From Pelosinus sp. IPA-1 (GTDB lineage Bacteria > Bacillota > Negativicutes > DSM-13327): a stretch of DNA of 64,000 bases. Below, in pieces: positions 33,060 through 40,985 of this stretch. The notes beneath the pieces were generated by a model. That model ran no database searches, was not told where the DNA came from, and was given only the letters and a program-made list of their open reading frames with translations. The stretch's first letter is position 1. The number at the start of each line of letters is the position of its first letter. Where the stretch lies: NCBI RefSeq assembly GCF_030269905.1, contig NZ_BSVC01000007.1, positions 289,294 through 353,293 of the forward strand, read 5' to 3'. The position numbers and the translations under genes are program-made.

Positions 33060-35489
33060 TTGGATAAGGTGAATTTTAATCCGTTTTCGGAAATTCTAGT
33101 CGAGGATTTTTTAAGGCAATCAGGTTATATCGATAAAGCTATAAATCTACTCATCAGTGATTTTCTTTCGCAAGATGTTGCTGTATTGGGATTAGATGTA
33201 ACGGCACAGTTAACGCCTGATATGAGCGTATACAGTAAACCAGGGCGCATATATCAAAAAGGGGAACAGGGCGAAATTACTGTAAATAGTAACCCCCCGT
33301 TAGTTATTACCGCCGCACACCCTACTTATGATCGCATTGATCGAATATGCGCCCAATATCAGGATATCGCGGATATGCCAGAAACGCGTAATGTAATGGT
33401 TGATACCGTATCGAGGCAAGTCACACAACAATCAGTTATGACCAGGGTATCCGCATCAATTAATTTTATGGTAGTAAATGGCGTAGCGGCTCCGGTACCA
33501 GCTGCACCCACTATTCCAGATGGATGGGTTAGTTTAGCTCAAGTGAAAGTTAGGAAAAATACAACTTCAATCCTACAAACGGATATCTTAGATGAAAGAC
33601 CGACATTAAAAAGTTTAGCAACACATGGTCATAGTGGTGGCATCGATGGTGCTAAGTTGAGTGCAGGTAATATCATTAATTCTCTGATTAGTGGATTAGC
33701 CACTACTGATGTGCAAAGTACATTAGCAGCCATTTATTCTGAGGCAACGAAGAAAGGTAGTAACTCAGCAAGAAATTCTGTCATTACTGGCCCTATAGAT
33801 AGCAATGGCAACGCGGCTGCTCTTTATTCTGATTTAACGACAAGCCCAATAAAAATTAAAGCTGGTACAATAATAAATTTTGCGAATGGGTTTAATGGTG
33901 TAAATCAGAATGATATACCTTACAATGTTCTAGCCGATGCACCTGTCACGTTAGCTGCTGCCGATGCAAATACAATACCATTGCAGTATACGGCTGATTT
34001 GTGTAACGGAGGTACAGCGATAAGTGGCGGTGATTACGCGAGTTTACCAGTCGGTCAAGCTTTTGATAACAACACTGCAACATACTGGCAAGGGAGTCAA
34101 GTAACCGCAAACCAGCTGGGAGCATCCTATGTGGGGTACAATTTCGGCGTAGCTAAAGCGATACGAAAAATAAAAACGATTAACTCTCTTAACGTAGCCA
34201 ATAATATCGCAAGCGTAAAAGTTCAATATTCCAGCAACGGCACTAACTGGAATGATGCATGCAGTCAATCGCTGGATACCACCATAGGGGCTAGTAACTA
34301 TATTACAGTACCACCTATAGGGGCTTACCAGTATTGGCGATTACTAGCTAACAGTAACTTAGCTAGCGGGTATGGGTGGGCTATATACGAAATCGAAATG
34401 TACGAAGCTCTTCAAACATACTACATATACGCTACAAGGGCGGCAGACGGAACAGTTACCTACGGTGCTACTAGGCAAAAGCCTAAAACTGGCAAGCAAT
34501 ACGGTAGCCAAATTACGGCGGGGGTATTAGCGGTAGACGATTACGCATATAGCGAAAATCGTTGTGTAGGCGGCGCGTTTTCCGCGAGTAGTGTATATGG
34601 CGCGACATCCGTGCAAAATGCATTTGATGGAAACCAGAGTACCTATTGGGAGAGCAACAACCCAGGGGGCAGCGGGGATAATATCATCTATGATTTTGGG
34701 GTTGCGCGACATATTAGAAAAATGGTGATAGACCACACTATGACCGACGCCCTACACTTTATGTCTAGCGTAAAAGTGCAACGGTCTACGGATGGAACAA
34801 CCTGGAACGACGTGTATACGGCTACAGGATTAACTAGTGGGGTAAATACTATTACTCTACCCAGCAGTACGCCAAGTAGATACTGGAGGGTTTTAGCAAA
34901 CGCGCAAACTTCTGGAGGACCAACCTACTTATGGTGTATCACAGAGTTAACCATGCACGAAATATGTACAGACTTAACAGTATACGACCCATACCAAGGC
35001 GTTAGTCGCTACTTCGACGGTACGAACTGGACTACTGTAGTACGTAAATTCTTAGGCGAGGCTGTAGTAGACAGCGCAGGAAAGATCGTAAGCTACATTA
35101 CGTATGACTACAATAAAACGAAGTTAAAGGCTTTACCAGCCGAAGATTTTGACGACGTAGTAACGTTGGGCCAGTTGACGGCTAGCCTCCAGGCAAATGG
35201 GTGGGCAAAGATTCCTGTAGTAGCTAATGGGGTAAAAGTTGATTTGATTCTGCAATGGCTGCCTGTATCTGTTACAGTAGGGGCAGGGGTGGACTCTGGC
35301 CCGTACTCTGCGGCTTTACCTATAGCGTTTCCTTCCGCAGCTTTGTTTTGTTGCGGTAACGTGAGTACTCTGCCGTTTTTACATGTTTACAGCCAGCGGG
35401 TTAGCGCGACAAAAACTGCAGTGACAGCGGCATGTTACTCGACAGTAGCCCAGACGGTAGTATTTGAGACCCTAGCGATAGGGATTTAA
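33060..35489 (+). CDS. Tail fibre with two discoidin-like (F5/8 type C) domains
   Basis: An 809-aa protein starting at TTG 33060 after GAGGTGA. Residues 1-190 are a baseplate-binding part (PGRIYQKGEQGEITV). Two F5/8 type C-like domains follow: about 320-455 (AFDNNTATYWQGS, VKVQYSSNGTNWND, YWRLLANS) and 490-640 (AFDGNQSTYWES, VKVQRSTDGTTWND, YWRVLAN). The last about 100 residues form a separate beta-rich tip. Discoidin domains bind sugars or lipids, so they are probably the receptor-binding part. Base composition changes along the gene, with the distal third visibly more GC-rich. Confidence 0.88.
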   Translation: MDKVNFNPFSEILVEDFLRQSGYIDKAINLLISDFLSQDVAVLGLDVTAQLTPDMSVYSKPGRIYQKGEQGEITVNSNPPLVITAAHPTYDRIDRICAQYQDIADMPETRNVMVDTVSRQVTQQSVMTRVSASINFMVVNGVAAPVPAAPTIPDGWVSLAQVKVRKNTTSILQTDILDERPTLKSLATHGHSGGIDGAKLSAGNIINSLISGLATTDVQSTLAAIYSEATKKGSNSARNSVITGPIDSNGNAAALYSDLTTSPIKIKAGTIINFANGFNGVNQNDIPYNVLADAPVTLAAADANTIPLQYTADLCNGGTAISGGDYASLPVGQAFDNNTATYWQGSQVTANQLGASYVGYNFGVAKAIRKIKTINSLNVANNIASVKVQYSSNGTNWNDACSQSLDTTIGASNYITVPPIGAYQYWRLLANSNLASGYGWAIYEIEMYEALQTYYIYATRAADGTVTYGATRQKPKTGKQYGSQITAGVLAVDDYAYSENRCVGGAFSASSVYGATSVQNAFDGNQSTYWESNNPGGSGDNIIYDFGVARHIRKMVIDHTMTDALHFMSSVKVQRSTDGTTWNDVYTATGLTSGVNTITLPSSTPSRYWRVLANAQTSGGPTYLWCITELTMHEICTDLTVYDPYQGVSRYFDGTNWTTVVRKFLGEAVVDSAGKIVSYITYDYNKTKLKALPAEDFDDVVTLGQLTASLQANGWAKIPVVANGVKVDLILQWLPVSVTVGAGVDSGPYSAALPIAFPSAALFCCGNVSTLPFLHVYSQRVSATKTAVTAACYSTVAQTVVFETLAIGI

Positions 35490-35505
35490 AAAGGAGGGTA
35501 AATAA

Positions 35506-35877
35506 ATGTACTTAGCAACATTTGACAACCAAGGTAAAAGAATTACCAGCTACGTAGTAGGCTTACATAAGGATATACCAGCTGACGCAATACCCATATC
35601 TGACGAAGAACAGGCTCTTTATGCTACTAATAAGTATTATATGGGGACAGATGGTAAGCCCACAGAAATACCCGTATATGTGCCTACCGCAGACGAAATA
35701 AAGCAGCAAAAAATTTCCGCGCTAGATGCCAAATATCAGCCACAATTTACCGAACTATCCCAGGCTTTAGGTATGGCAACATTGGCAGATAATACTGAGT
35801 TGATTGCTAGTATAAAGGCCGATTACATAGCCTTAAAGATTGAGTACGACACCAAGCGAGGTGAGCTAGATGGCTAA
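35506..35877 (+). CDS. Putative tail fibre assembly/accessory protein
   Basis: A 123-aa protein with AAGGAGGG before ATG 35506. The N-terminal half is beta-rich with DGKPTEIPVYVPTADEIKQQKI, then a helical C-terminal half (QFTELSQALGMATLADN, ADYIALKIEYDTKRGEL) resembling small fibre-accessory proteins (DUF4376-like in build). The location behind the fibre gene supports this. The family call is tentative. Confidence 0.6.
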   Translation: MYLATFDNQGKRITSYVVGLHKDIPADAIPISDEEQALYATNKYYMGTDGKPTEIPVYVPTADEIKQQKISALDAKYQPQFTELSQALGMATLADNTELIASIKADYIALKIEYDTKRGELDG

Positions 35878-35950
35878 ACGATGTTTTGTATGTGGGTCTA
35901 AAGAGAATGAAGGTAAATGTACAAATCAAGATTGTAGTCGTAGTAAGTAG
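35870..35950 (+). CDS. Cys4 zinc-finger microprotein (26 aa)
   Basis: ATG 35870 follows GAGGTGA (35858-35864) at five bases and overlaps the previous stop; it ends at TAG 35948. The product MAKRCFVCGSKENEGKC continues to a fourth Cys, giving C-x2-C-x8-C-x4-C, a minimal zinc knuckle. The ribosome site and the cysteine spacing argue that it is real. XkdX, the small gene at this place in PBSX, is different in sequence. Function unknown. Confidence 0.6.
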   Translation: MAKRCFVCGSKENEGKCTNQDCSRSK

Positions 35951-35974
35951 GAGCCAATGGGGCTCTATTTTTTA
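35951..35974 (+). terminator. Intrinsic terminator before the lysis cassette
   Basis: GAGCC and GGCTC stem with a five-base loop, followed by TATTTTTTA. It ends the long tail operon or lowers read-through into the lysis genes. Confidence 0.8.
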
Positions 35975-35995
35975 TGATATTTTGGGGGTGGGGTA

Positions 35996-36244
35996 TTGGA
36001 ATTAAATTTTAATAATTCTGGTCAGATTATAGCGATTATTACCTTTACAGCGTGGTTGGTAAAATATCTAATCGTTAATCCGTTACAGACGGCTATAACA
36101 GCACTAAAAGAAGCAGTAAATGAAATGAAAAATATGGTTTTTCGAATGGACCAAGAACAAAAAGGAATTGATAAAAGACTTGTCGCAGTTGAGGAATCTA
36201 CAAAGTCTTTACATAAAAGAGTAGATGGAATGGAGGTGCGTTAA
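35996..36244 (+). CDS. XhlA-like holin-associated membrane protein
   Basis: An 82-aa protein starting at TTG 35996 after a GGGGTGGGG stretch. One membrane segment (IIAIITFTAWLVKYLIV, residues 10-27) is followed by a long coiled coil (LKEAVNEMKNMVFRMDQEQKGIDKRLVAVEES). XhlA/hemolysin-type lysis helpers have such a build, though usually with the membrane segment at the other end, so the label is approximate. It is the first gene of the lysis cassette. Confidence 0.6.
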   Translation: MELNFNNSGQIIAIITFTAWLVKYLIVNPLQTAITALKEAVNEMKNMVFRMDQEQKGIDKRLVAVEESTKSLHKRVDGMEVR

Positions 36245-36246
36245 AT

Positions 36247-36648
36247 TTGTCAGTAAATGAATATCAAATTGCACTATTAGCCGCTGGAGTAATCCTAGCG
36301 GCTAATCTTTTAGCTATGGGGCTATTCGTGTTATACGCAAAGTTGCCAGAGAGCAAAACGAAAGAGGCTATTCAGAATATCATTTTCGAGTTAGATCGAT
36401 TCGCTGATGATATGGAGAATTCCGATAAGCGAAGATCAGCAATCCAGCAGATAAATGATGTCTTAGGTTGGCGCCAAATTTTAATACCTGGTGCGCTCAT
36501 CGGCTGGATCATCGATACAGAAGTAGCTGCCATCCGAAAAATGCAGAAGGCAACTAATACACCAAACTTACACAATGAGGAGGAAAGTAAAAATGAGACA
36601 AGTAACCTTAATGGAACTAAAACAACTAGCTTTACAGGCCAAGAGTGA
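36247..36648 (+). CDS. LLH-type phage holin
   Basis: A 133-aa protein starting at TTG 36247 after GGAGGTGCG. Residues 7-31 are one membrane segment (IALLAAGVILAANLLAMGLFVLY). The remainder is helical, with a second weaker hydrophobic stretch (ILIPGALIGWIIDTEVAAI) and a polar tail, as in the LLH holin family. It would permeabilise the inner membrane to release the lysin. It overlaps the lysin gene by 56 nt in another frame. Confidence 0.75.
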   Translation: MSVNEYQIALLAAGVILAANLLAMGLFVLYAKLPESKTKEAIQNIIFELDRFADDMENSDKRRSAIQQINDVLGWRQILIPGALIGWIIDTEVAAIRKMQKATNTPNLHNEEESKNETSNLNGTKTTSFTGQE

Positions 36649-37180
36649 TTTATGGGATCAGGCTCAGAGCGTGGGAAGAGATGTAAAATTATACTTGCAT
36701 TGGTCTGCTGGTCATTATGGCCAGTTTTTCGATGATTACCATATTAATATAGATCAAGATGGCGGTATTTATATAAGCACCAATGATTTATCTGCCGTTA
36801 AGTCACATACCTATAGACGAAATACTGGTGCTATTGGAATTGCCCTGGCGTGTTGCTATCAAGCAAATACAAATGACCTCGGCCCTGAAGCTCCAACGGA
36901 ATTACAAATTGAAGCTATGGCCCAGGTGGTGGCTGTACTAGCAAAGGCACTCGATCTTACAGTAGATATTTATCGCGTTATGACACATGCAGAGGCTGGA
37001 AATAATCTTGACGGCCTAAACCCTGGATATGAATCTAATGGATATCCTGATGGCAAGTATGGCCCTGGTTATAGTTGCGAGCGGTGGGATCTATGGTTTA
37101 TACCTGGTGGCGCCAAAGGGGAAGGCGGTAATATACTGCGGGGTAAAGCGAATTGGTACCAACAACAGGGAGGTATTTAA
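36593..37180 (+). CDS. Phage endolysin, N-acetylmuramoyl-L-alanine amidase type
   Basis: 195 aa from ATG 36593, which follows GAGGAGGAAA; a longer reading has no such site. LYLHWSAGHYG (first zinc His), the central GAIGIALACCYQA and VMTHAEAGNNLDG (second His) match the PGRP/Amidase_2-like fold. There is no signal peptide, so holin-dependent release is expected. It cleaves the bond between muramic acid and the stem peptide. Confidence 0.85.
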   Translation: MRQVTLMELKQLALQAKSDLWDQAQSVGRDVKLYLHWSAGHYGQFFDDYHINIDQDGGIYISTNDLSAVKSHTYRRNTGAIGIALACCYQANTNDLGPEAPTELQIEAMAQVVAVLAKALDLTVDIYRVMTHAEAGNNLDGLNPGYESNGYPDGKYGPGYSCERWDLWFIPGGAKGEGGNILRGKANWYQQQGGI

Positions 37181-37181
37181 T

Positions 37182-37817
37182 ATGTTTAATGCGTTAACAG
37201 CGAAGGGAAAAGTAATCCTCTCGCTTATTATTTTTATGGTGATATTAGTTGTGTTTACTGCAGGATATTTTGCATGGCAAAAGCATGCTGATACTGAAGC
37301 CAAGCTGCAGCAGGCAATTGTGTTAACCGAAAAGCAAGCACAGGATGCTAATGTTTTACAAAATAAGCTAGACCTGAGTAATCAAAATGCTGAGATGTTG
37401 TCCAAATTTATAACTCAGGCTCAAGCAGGCCAGGTGCAGCCAATTACTCATTTTACAGTGCAGGCGCCTAGTGTACAGGTAGCTACTGAAGATGTGGCAA
37501 ATAGAATTAATGCAAAAGATCCTACGCTACCACCTGCAGTACTCGAAAAAACTGATAATACAATTGTTACACCTAACACAAATAAAACGCCACAGGCCCC
37601 TTATGACGTTGCTGTGTTTAAAAATAATAACTATCGTAATTGGGAGTGGTCTGCTGGTTATGGTCAGCATGGCGGTGATAGATACATACCAGTAGAATTG
37701 CGACGTAATTTTAGTAAAGATGCTGCTGTATCATATGAACACCATTTTTTAGGCAAAGAAAAAGGTTACGAAGTAACATATACTAGAAAAACTGATAAAC
37801 TATTTTTTATATTCTAA
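37182..37817 (+). CDS. Spanin-like lysis protein with N-terminal anchor
   Basis: About 211 aa from ATG 37182 (GGGAGGT upstream). Residues 10-32 are an N-terminal membrane anchor (ILSLIIFMVILVVFTAGYFAW), then a long periplasmic coiled coil (residues 35-85), a Pro/Thr-rich stretch, and a C-terminal aromatic, beta-patterned segment (NWEWSAGYGQHGG to KLFFIF). An Rz-type i-spanin has the anchor plus coiled coil; here the end ...FFIF resembles an outer-membrane strand. The last lysis gene in phages of outer-membrane hosts is a spanin. No overlapping Rz1 lipoprotein was found. Confidence 0.6.
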   Translation: MFNALTAKGKVILSLIIFMVILVVFTAGYFAWQKHADTEAKLQQAIVLTEKQAQDANVLQNKLDLSNQNAEMLSKFITQAQAGQVQPITHFTVQAPSVQVATEDVANRINAKDPTLPPAVLEKTDNTIVTPNTNKTPQAPYDVAVFKNNNYRNWEWSAGYGQHGGDRYIPVELRRNFSKDAAVSYEHHFLGKEKGYEVTYTRKTDKLFFIF

Positions 37818-37861
37818 AACGTCCAGGGACGGCCGTAGAATATAAAATTAATTATCCACAT

Positions 37862-37905
37862 AAAAATCCCCGTCTTACCTTAATTGGTAGGGCGGGGATT
37901 TTTTG
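37862..37905 (+). terminator. Strong terminator at the end of the phage late operon
   Basis: AAAATCCCCGTCTTACC and GGTAGGGCGGGGATTTT form a long stem with six loop bases and a following T run. It marks the end of the structural and lysis genes. Confidence 0.95.
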
Positions 37906-38001
37906 TATTAAAACAAAAAATAAGGTGTATTTGTATGCAGGTATTCAATAAATACTATTAGAATTCTTAATTAATAATATTTAAGCTAAGGGGGTTACTT
38001 A

Positions 38002-38706
38002 ATGGATGGCGATGGTTTTGACTTAATAAGTCAAGAACAACTAAAACAAGCGTCTCAATACTACAAAGATAAGATGCTTGTAACTGCTCAGTTTTTTACT
38101 GGATTAATTAGTTCTAAGCGTAGTGAAATGATTCAATCGGTAGGGCATGCAATTCAAGGTATGTTTTCGGGAAAATTTCTTGAAACTCTAGAAAAAGAAT
38201 TTAAATATTATATAGATGCTGGTAAAATTAAGGATGATTATATTAAATCAGACCAAAATTTAATGTGCTTCATTGAACTACTACGAAGTTTAGAACAAGA
38301 TCTTCCTGATCCTTCTAGGCTTGAACTACTTAAAAAAATTTATATTGTTACTGCAACCGAGGATAAGAGTAGCAGGGAGAGTCCTTTGCCCCTTCAATTT
38401 ATGCAAATGGCAAAGGAATTGACATCAGGAGAAATATTAGTTTTATTTGCAGCATATAATTTAGAAGGAATATCAGTAAGTTCTCAATCTGAATTTATAA
38501 TAAAATTAATTACAAAATCTGGTTTAGAATATGCTGAGATCGTAACCAAAGTTCATCAGTCATTATTCGAAAAAAATTACTTAAAGAGTGTTCGTACTGA
38601 GGCCATTCTCAATCCAATATTAATAAGGGATCTCTTCACTCCTTTAGGACGAGCCTTTTGTGATTATGTTGTTCATTATGATATCATCGAACAATCTGCT
38701 AAATAA
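38002..38706 (+). CDS. Uncharacterised helical protein, possible prophage cargo
   Basis: A 234-aa soluble helical protein with AAGGGGGT before ATG 38002. The C-terminal LNPILIRDLFTPLGRAFCDYVV resembles a motif seen at the end of DUF4393/Abi-alpha-type proteins, a loose likeness only. It stands as a single gene between two terminators behind the phage lysis cassette, the usual slot for lysogenic cargo (superinfection exclusion or abortive infection). It could equally be a host gene. Confidence 0.6.
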   Translation: MDGDGFDLISQEQLKQASQYYKDKMLVTAQFFTGLISSKRSEMIQSVGHAIQGMFSGKFLETLEKEFKYYIDAGKIKDDYIKSDQNLMCFIELLRSLEQDLPDPSRLELLKKIYIVTATEDKSSRESPLPLQFMQMAKELTSGEILVLFAAYNLEGISVSSQSEFIIKLITKSGLEYAEIVTKVHQSLFEKNYLKSVRTEAILNPILIRDLFTPLGRAFCDYVVHYDIIEQSAK

Positions 38707-38730
38707 AATACATATTTAATTAGATGACTA

Positions 38731-38768
38731 ATGCCACCTTACCTTCTGGTGAGGCGGCATTTTCTTAT
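38731..38768 (+). terminator. Intrinsic terminator
   Basis: GCCACCTTACC pairs with GGTGAGGCGGC (one wobble, one mismatch) around a four-base loop, followed by ATTTTCTT. Confidence 0.8.
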
Positions 38769-38785
38769 TTCCCACCAACTACCAC

Positions 38786-38832
38786 TTGCCATCCGCTTAG
38801 AAAAGCCTTACAATAAAACAAACATATGTTCG
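38786..38832 (+). promoter_or_regulatory. Sigma-A promoter with overlapping LexA box
   Basis: TTGCCA (38786-38791), a 17-bp spacer and TACAAT (38809-38814) make a good housekeeping promoter. At 38819-38832 CAAACATATGTTCG matches the Firmicute LexA box CGAAC-N4-GTTCG with one change, covering the expected transcript start. The gene at 38848 should therefore be SOS-controlled. Confidence 0.75.
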
Positions 38833-38847
38833 TCTTAGAGGTGAAAT

Positions 38848-39087
38848 ATGAGTAATTACAAAGTTTTCGTTGAAGTCGTAGCAAAACACGATTTACAAGG
38901 TAATATCAGACCATTATCAATTAAGTGGGAAGATGGGCGGGTATTTGAAGTTGATCGGCTTCTAGACGTTAGACAAGCTGCATCTCTCAAAGCAGGAGGA
39001 ATGGGAACTCGGTATACCTGCAGGATCTGTAATAAGCAAGTTTATTTATTTTGTGATCAAGGAAAATGGTTTATGGAACGGAAATAG
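38848..39087 (+). CDS. Small protein with Cys pair, LexA-box promoter
   Basis: A 79-aa protein with AGAGGTGAA before the ATG. It is beta-rich, with IRPLSIKWEDGRVFEVDRLLDVRQAAS and a C-terminal YTCRICNKQVYLFCDQGKWFME, where three Cys could bind metal. I recall similar small proteins in related Firmicutes but no function. The upstream LexA-like box suggests DNA-damage induction. It converges on a Ku gene and shares a terminator with it. Confidence 0.7.
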   Translation: MSNYKVFVEVVAKHDLQGNIRPLSIKWEDGRVFEVDRLLDVRQAASLKAGGMGTRYTCRICNKQVYLFCDQGKWFMERK

Positions 39088-39088
39088 G

Positions 39089-39120
39089 AAAAACTCCCTA
39101 ATCATATAGGGGGTTTTTTT
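39089..39120. terminator. Terminator between the small SOS gene and Ku
   Basis: ACTCCCTA and TATAGGGGGT can pair, with AAAAA on one side and TTTTTTT on the other, so it can act in both directions for two convergent genes. Confidence 0.8.
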
Positions 39121-39940
39121 ATGCTGTTTTCTTTGATTTTCTAGGAGATTTCTTCTTCTCGTTTGCCTTTGATGCTGCTTTTGTAGATGCAATACTCGCT
39201 TCCAACGCTGCCATCAGGTCTAAATAACGAGGTGTAGTATCAGTAGTTTTAATAATTTCCTCATTACCAGCCTTGGCTTCAATCATTTTAATAACTTGTT
39301 TTTGGTACTCATTCTCGTATTTAGTCGGATCGAATTTGGTGATTAGAGAATCAATCAAGGTTTTAGCCATTTTTAGCTCTTTATCTGATAGCTCAACATT
39401 TGCAGGTAAATCATTTTCAAGTTCCTTTGTGGAAACTATTTCATCCGGAAATAACATTGTTGAGAGCGAAATGACATTATCGGTAGGGCGTATAGCTGCA
39501 AGATATTCCTTATTCCTTAGGACAAATTTAGCTATACCGACAACGTTTGCATCTGTCATAGCTTTGAGCAGTAATGAGTAGGCTTTGGATGCTCCTTGAT
39601 CGGGCACTAGATAATAGCTATTATCATAAAATCTCGTATCAATTTCTTCAAGTTTCACAAAGTCACTGATTTCGATAATTCTGCTTGCTTTGGGGGAAAT
39701 TGCCTCTAAATCACTATCTGTGATAATAACGTATCGGTCCGGTGATACCTCATAACCTTTGATAATCTCGCTTGCTGGTACTTCCGCGCCATCACTAGCT
39801 ACCTTTTTATACTGTATTCTGCTAAAATCACTTTTCCGCAACTGGTTAAAACTAATAGCCTTGGAGCGAGTAGCCTTAACCATTGTTACAGGGACATTGA
39901 CTAAGCCAAAAGACAATAAGCCCTTCCACATTGATTTCAT
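39119..39940 (-). CDS. ku: Ku protein (non-homologous end joining), first copy
   Basis: A bacterial Ku of about 273 aa if started at ATG 39940 (MKSMWKG); GTG 39949 is possible but too close to AAAGGA. Family signs: MWKGLLSFGLVNVPV, ISFNQLRKSD, IIKGYEVSPDRYVII, LEEIDTRFYDNSYYLVPD and the end DLMAALEASI followed by a basic Lys-rich tail. Ku dimers ring the ends of broken DNA and recruit LigD. A second Ku with the ligase and polymerase lies 16 kb away. This copy stands alone. Confidence 0.93.
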   Translation of the reverse strand: MKSMWKGLLSFGLVNVPVTMVKATRSKAISFNQLRKSDFSRIQYKKVASDGAEVPASEIIKGYEVSPDRYVIITDSDLEAISPKASRIIEISDFVKLEEIDTRFYDNSYYLVPDQGASKAYSLLLKAMTDANVVGIAKFVLRNKEYLAAIRPTDNVISLSTMLFPDEIVSTKELENDLPANVELSDKELKMAKTLIDSLITKFDPTKYENEYQKQVIKMIEAKAGNEEIIKTTDTTPRYLDLMAALEASIASTKAASKANEKKKSPRKSKKTA

Positions 39941-39972
39941 TTTACCCACATCCTTTCTATATTATAGTTTAC

Positions 39973-39989
39973 ATAATAATGATTATTAT
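39973..39989. promoter_or_regulatory. Fur/PerR-like palindrome upstream of the first Ku gene
   Basis: A perfect 8-1-8 palindrome, ATAATAAT-G-ATTATTAT, lies 32 nt upstream of the Ku start, between two possible -10 elements on the minus strand. It differs at two positions from the TTATAAT-N-ATTATAA box used by Fur and PerR. AT-rich palindromes can arise by chance, so the call is tentative. Confidence 0.4.
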
Positions 39990-40053
39990 ATCATAAGTAG
40001 TGGGTGGAATCATGGGGTAAATAATAGGAGAGTCGCCTACCTAATTGGTGTAA

Positions 40054-40086
40054 GAAAAAACTCTCTAACATAATTGCATAGAGAGC
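40054..40086 (-). terminator. Terminator (minus strand)
   Basis: On the minus strand CTCTCTA pairs with TAGAGAG around an 11-base loop, then TTTTTTCTTA follows. It lies 55 nt beyond the stop of the membrane protein gene. Confidence 0.75.
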
Positions 40087-40141
40087 TTCTTGAAAGACTA
40101 TATAATTATTATCTAAAAATAAATGACTTTGACTGTCATAC

Positions 40142-40810
40142 TTATTCCTTGAGTAAAGCTGGATGAGTCCAGGAATTATCTACTATGTTAGCAAAGTCTA
40201 GTTTATCAACATTTTTCCAATTGATTTTTGCTGCAGTTTCTGGCTTAAGTGTCATTCTGACTACTATGCTGTCAGATGTATTTCCGTATTTATCGGTAAG
40301 AGGTAGATGGATATATTCTCTAATTTCGTAAATAGGGAGTCCAGAAGTATATATTTTTTCGAATAAATCTGCTCCGTCTCTATAAATTCCTTTTCGCGTT
40401 AGGGGAATAGTGAGGTTTTCATTGCCAGAAATGTAGATTTCAGAAGCTAGTTTACCATCTGCTCTAACAACAGTAGAAACTTTCTTAAATTTGTCTTTTG
40501 TAGAATCCTTAATTATTTTTTCCAATTGTTCTTTTGGTTCCATTCGTTCCTGAGATGTAGTGGGCTGACTACTAATCAATGGCTGTTGTTGGTTTTCTTG
40601 TACAGATGTTGTTGTTTGGGGTGGCTGATCTTTAGTTGTTGTAGTGCTTTGTGGGCTGTCTATTAATGCTACCGTCACAAGTAAAACGAAACAGCCGAGG
40701 GAGCCTAACAACCATTTCTTCCACAGTTTGTTCCTTTTTATCGCCATGACAATGGTTCCAATTAAACATATTATGATTCCTAAAATCGAAAGTAATCCGA
40801 TAAATACCAA
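40142..40810 (-). CDS. Membrane protein with extracytoplasmic C-terminal domain, unknown
   Basis: About 222 aa from TTG 40810, which follows AGGAGG at 8 nt; an upstream ATG has no site. Two N-terminal membrane segments (VFIGLLSILGIIICLIGTIVMAI and LLGSLGCFVLLVTVALI), a Gln/Thr/Pro-rich linker (about residues 60-95), then a soluble domain (residues 100-222) with alternating strands. The layout suggests a membrane-tethered extracytoplasmic domain. No family recognised. Confidence 0.65.
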   Translation of the reverse strand: MVFIGLLSILGIIICLIGTIVMAIKRNKLWKKWLLGSLGCFVLLVTVALIDSPQSTTTTKDQPPQTTTSVQENQQQPLISSQPTTSQERMEPKEQLEKIIKDSTKDKFKKVSTVVRADGKLASEIYISGNENLTIPLTRKGIYRDGADLFEKIYTSGLPIYEIREYIHLPLTDKYGNTSDSIVVRMTLKPETAAKINWKNVDKLDFANIVDNSWTHPALLKE

Positions 40811-40948
40811 AATAGTACCTCCTATTAAGTTTTTAATATAAAAATACAACAAATAACATTATATTCCTGCACGAAAGTAAAGAATACCAAATAAAACTAT
40901 TAGCATAAAAAACGTATTTAATGAAGGAAACTTTTATTATGCGTAATA

Positions 40949-40985
40949 AAAAAGAAAAACTTACCGCTATTTCAGTCAGTAAGTT
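40949..40985 (-). terminator. Terminator (minus strand) overlapping the RHH gene end
   Basis: On the minus strand AACTTAC and GTAAGTT pair around 14 bases, followed by TTTCTTTTTT. It covers the last codons of the gene. Confidence 0.65.

Larger units (their letters stand above)
1..37905. mobile_element. Prophage, contractile-tailed (myovirus type), left end outside window
   Basis: A continuous plus-strand series of phage genes runs from replication through packaging, head, tail, fibre and lysis, and stops at a strong terminator at 37862-37905. Sheath, tube, baseplate wedge, spike and PAAR genes make it a contractile-tailed phage. Head genes resemble Mu (gp28, gp29, gpF, gpI, gp36, gpG types), while the tail order resembles PBSX-like phages. 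The structural modules look complete, with no broken gene seen. The integrase/repressor region and left attachment site lie upstream of base 1, so the exact right edge is uncertain and could lie further right, up to about 44 kb. Confidence 0.93.

Noticed and set aside
36593..37817. Rz1-type lipoprotein gene nested in or behind the spanin-like gene
   Set aside because: No overlapping frame with a lipobox and Pro-rich sequence was seen in the translations available.
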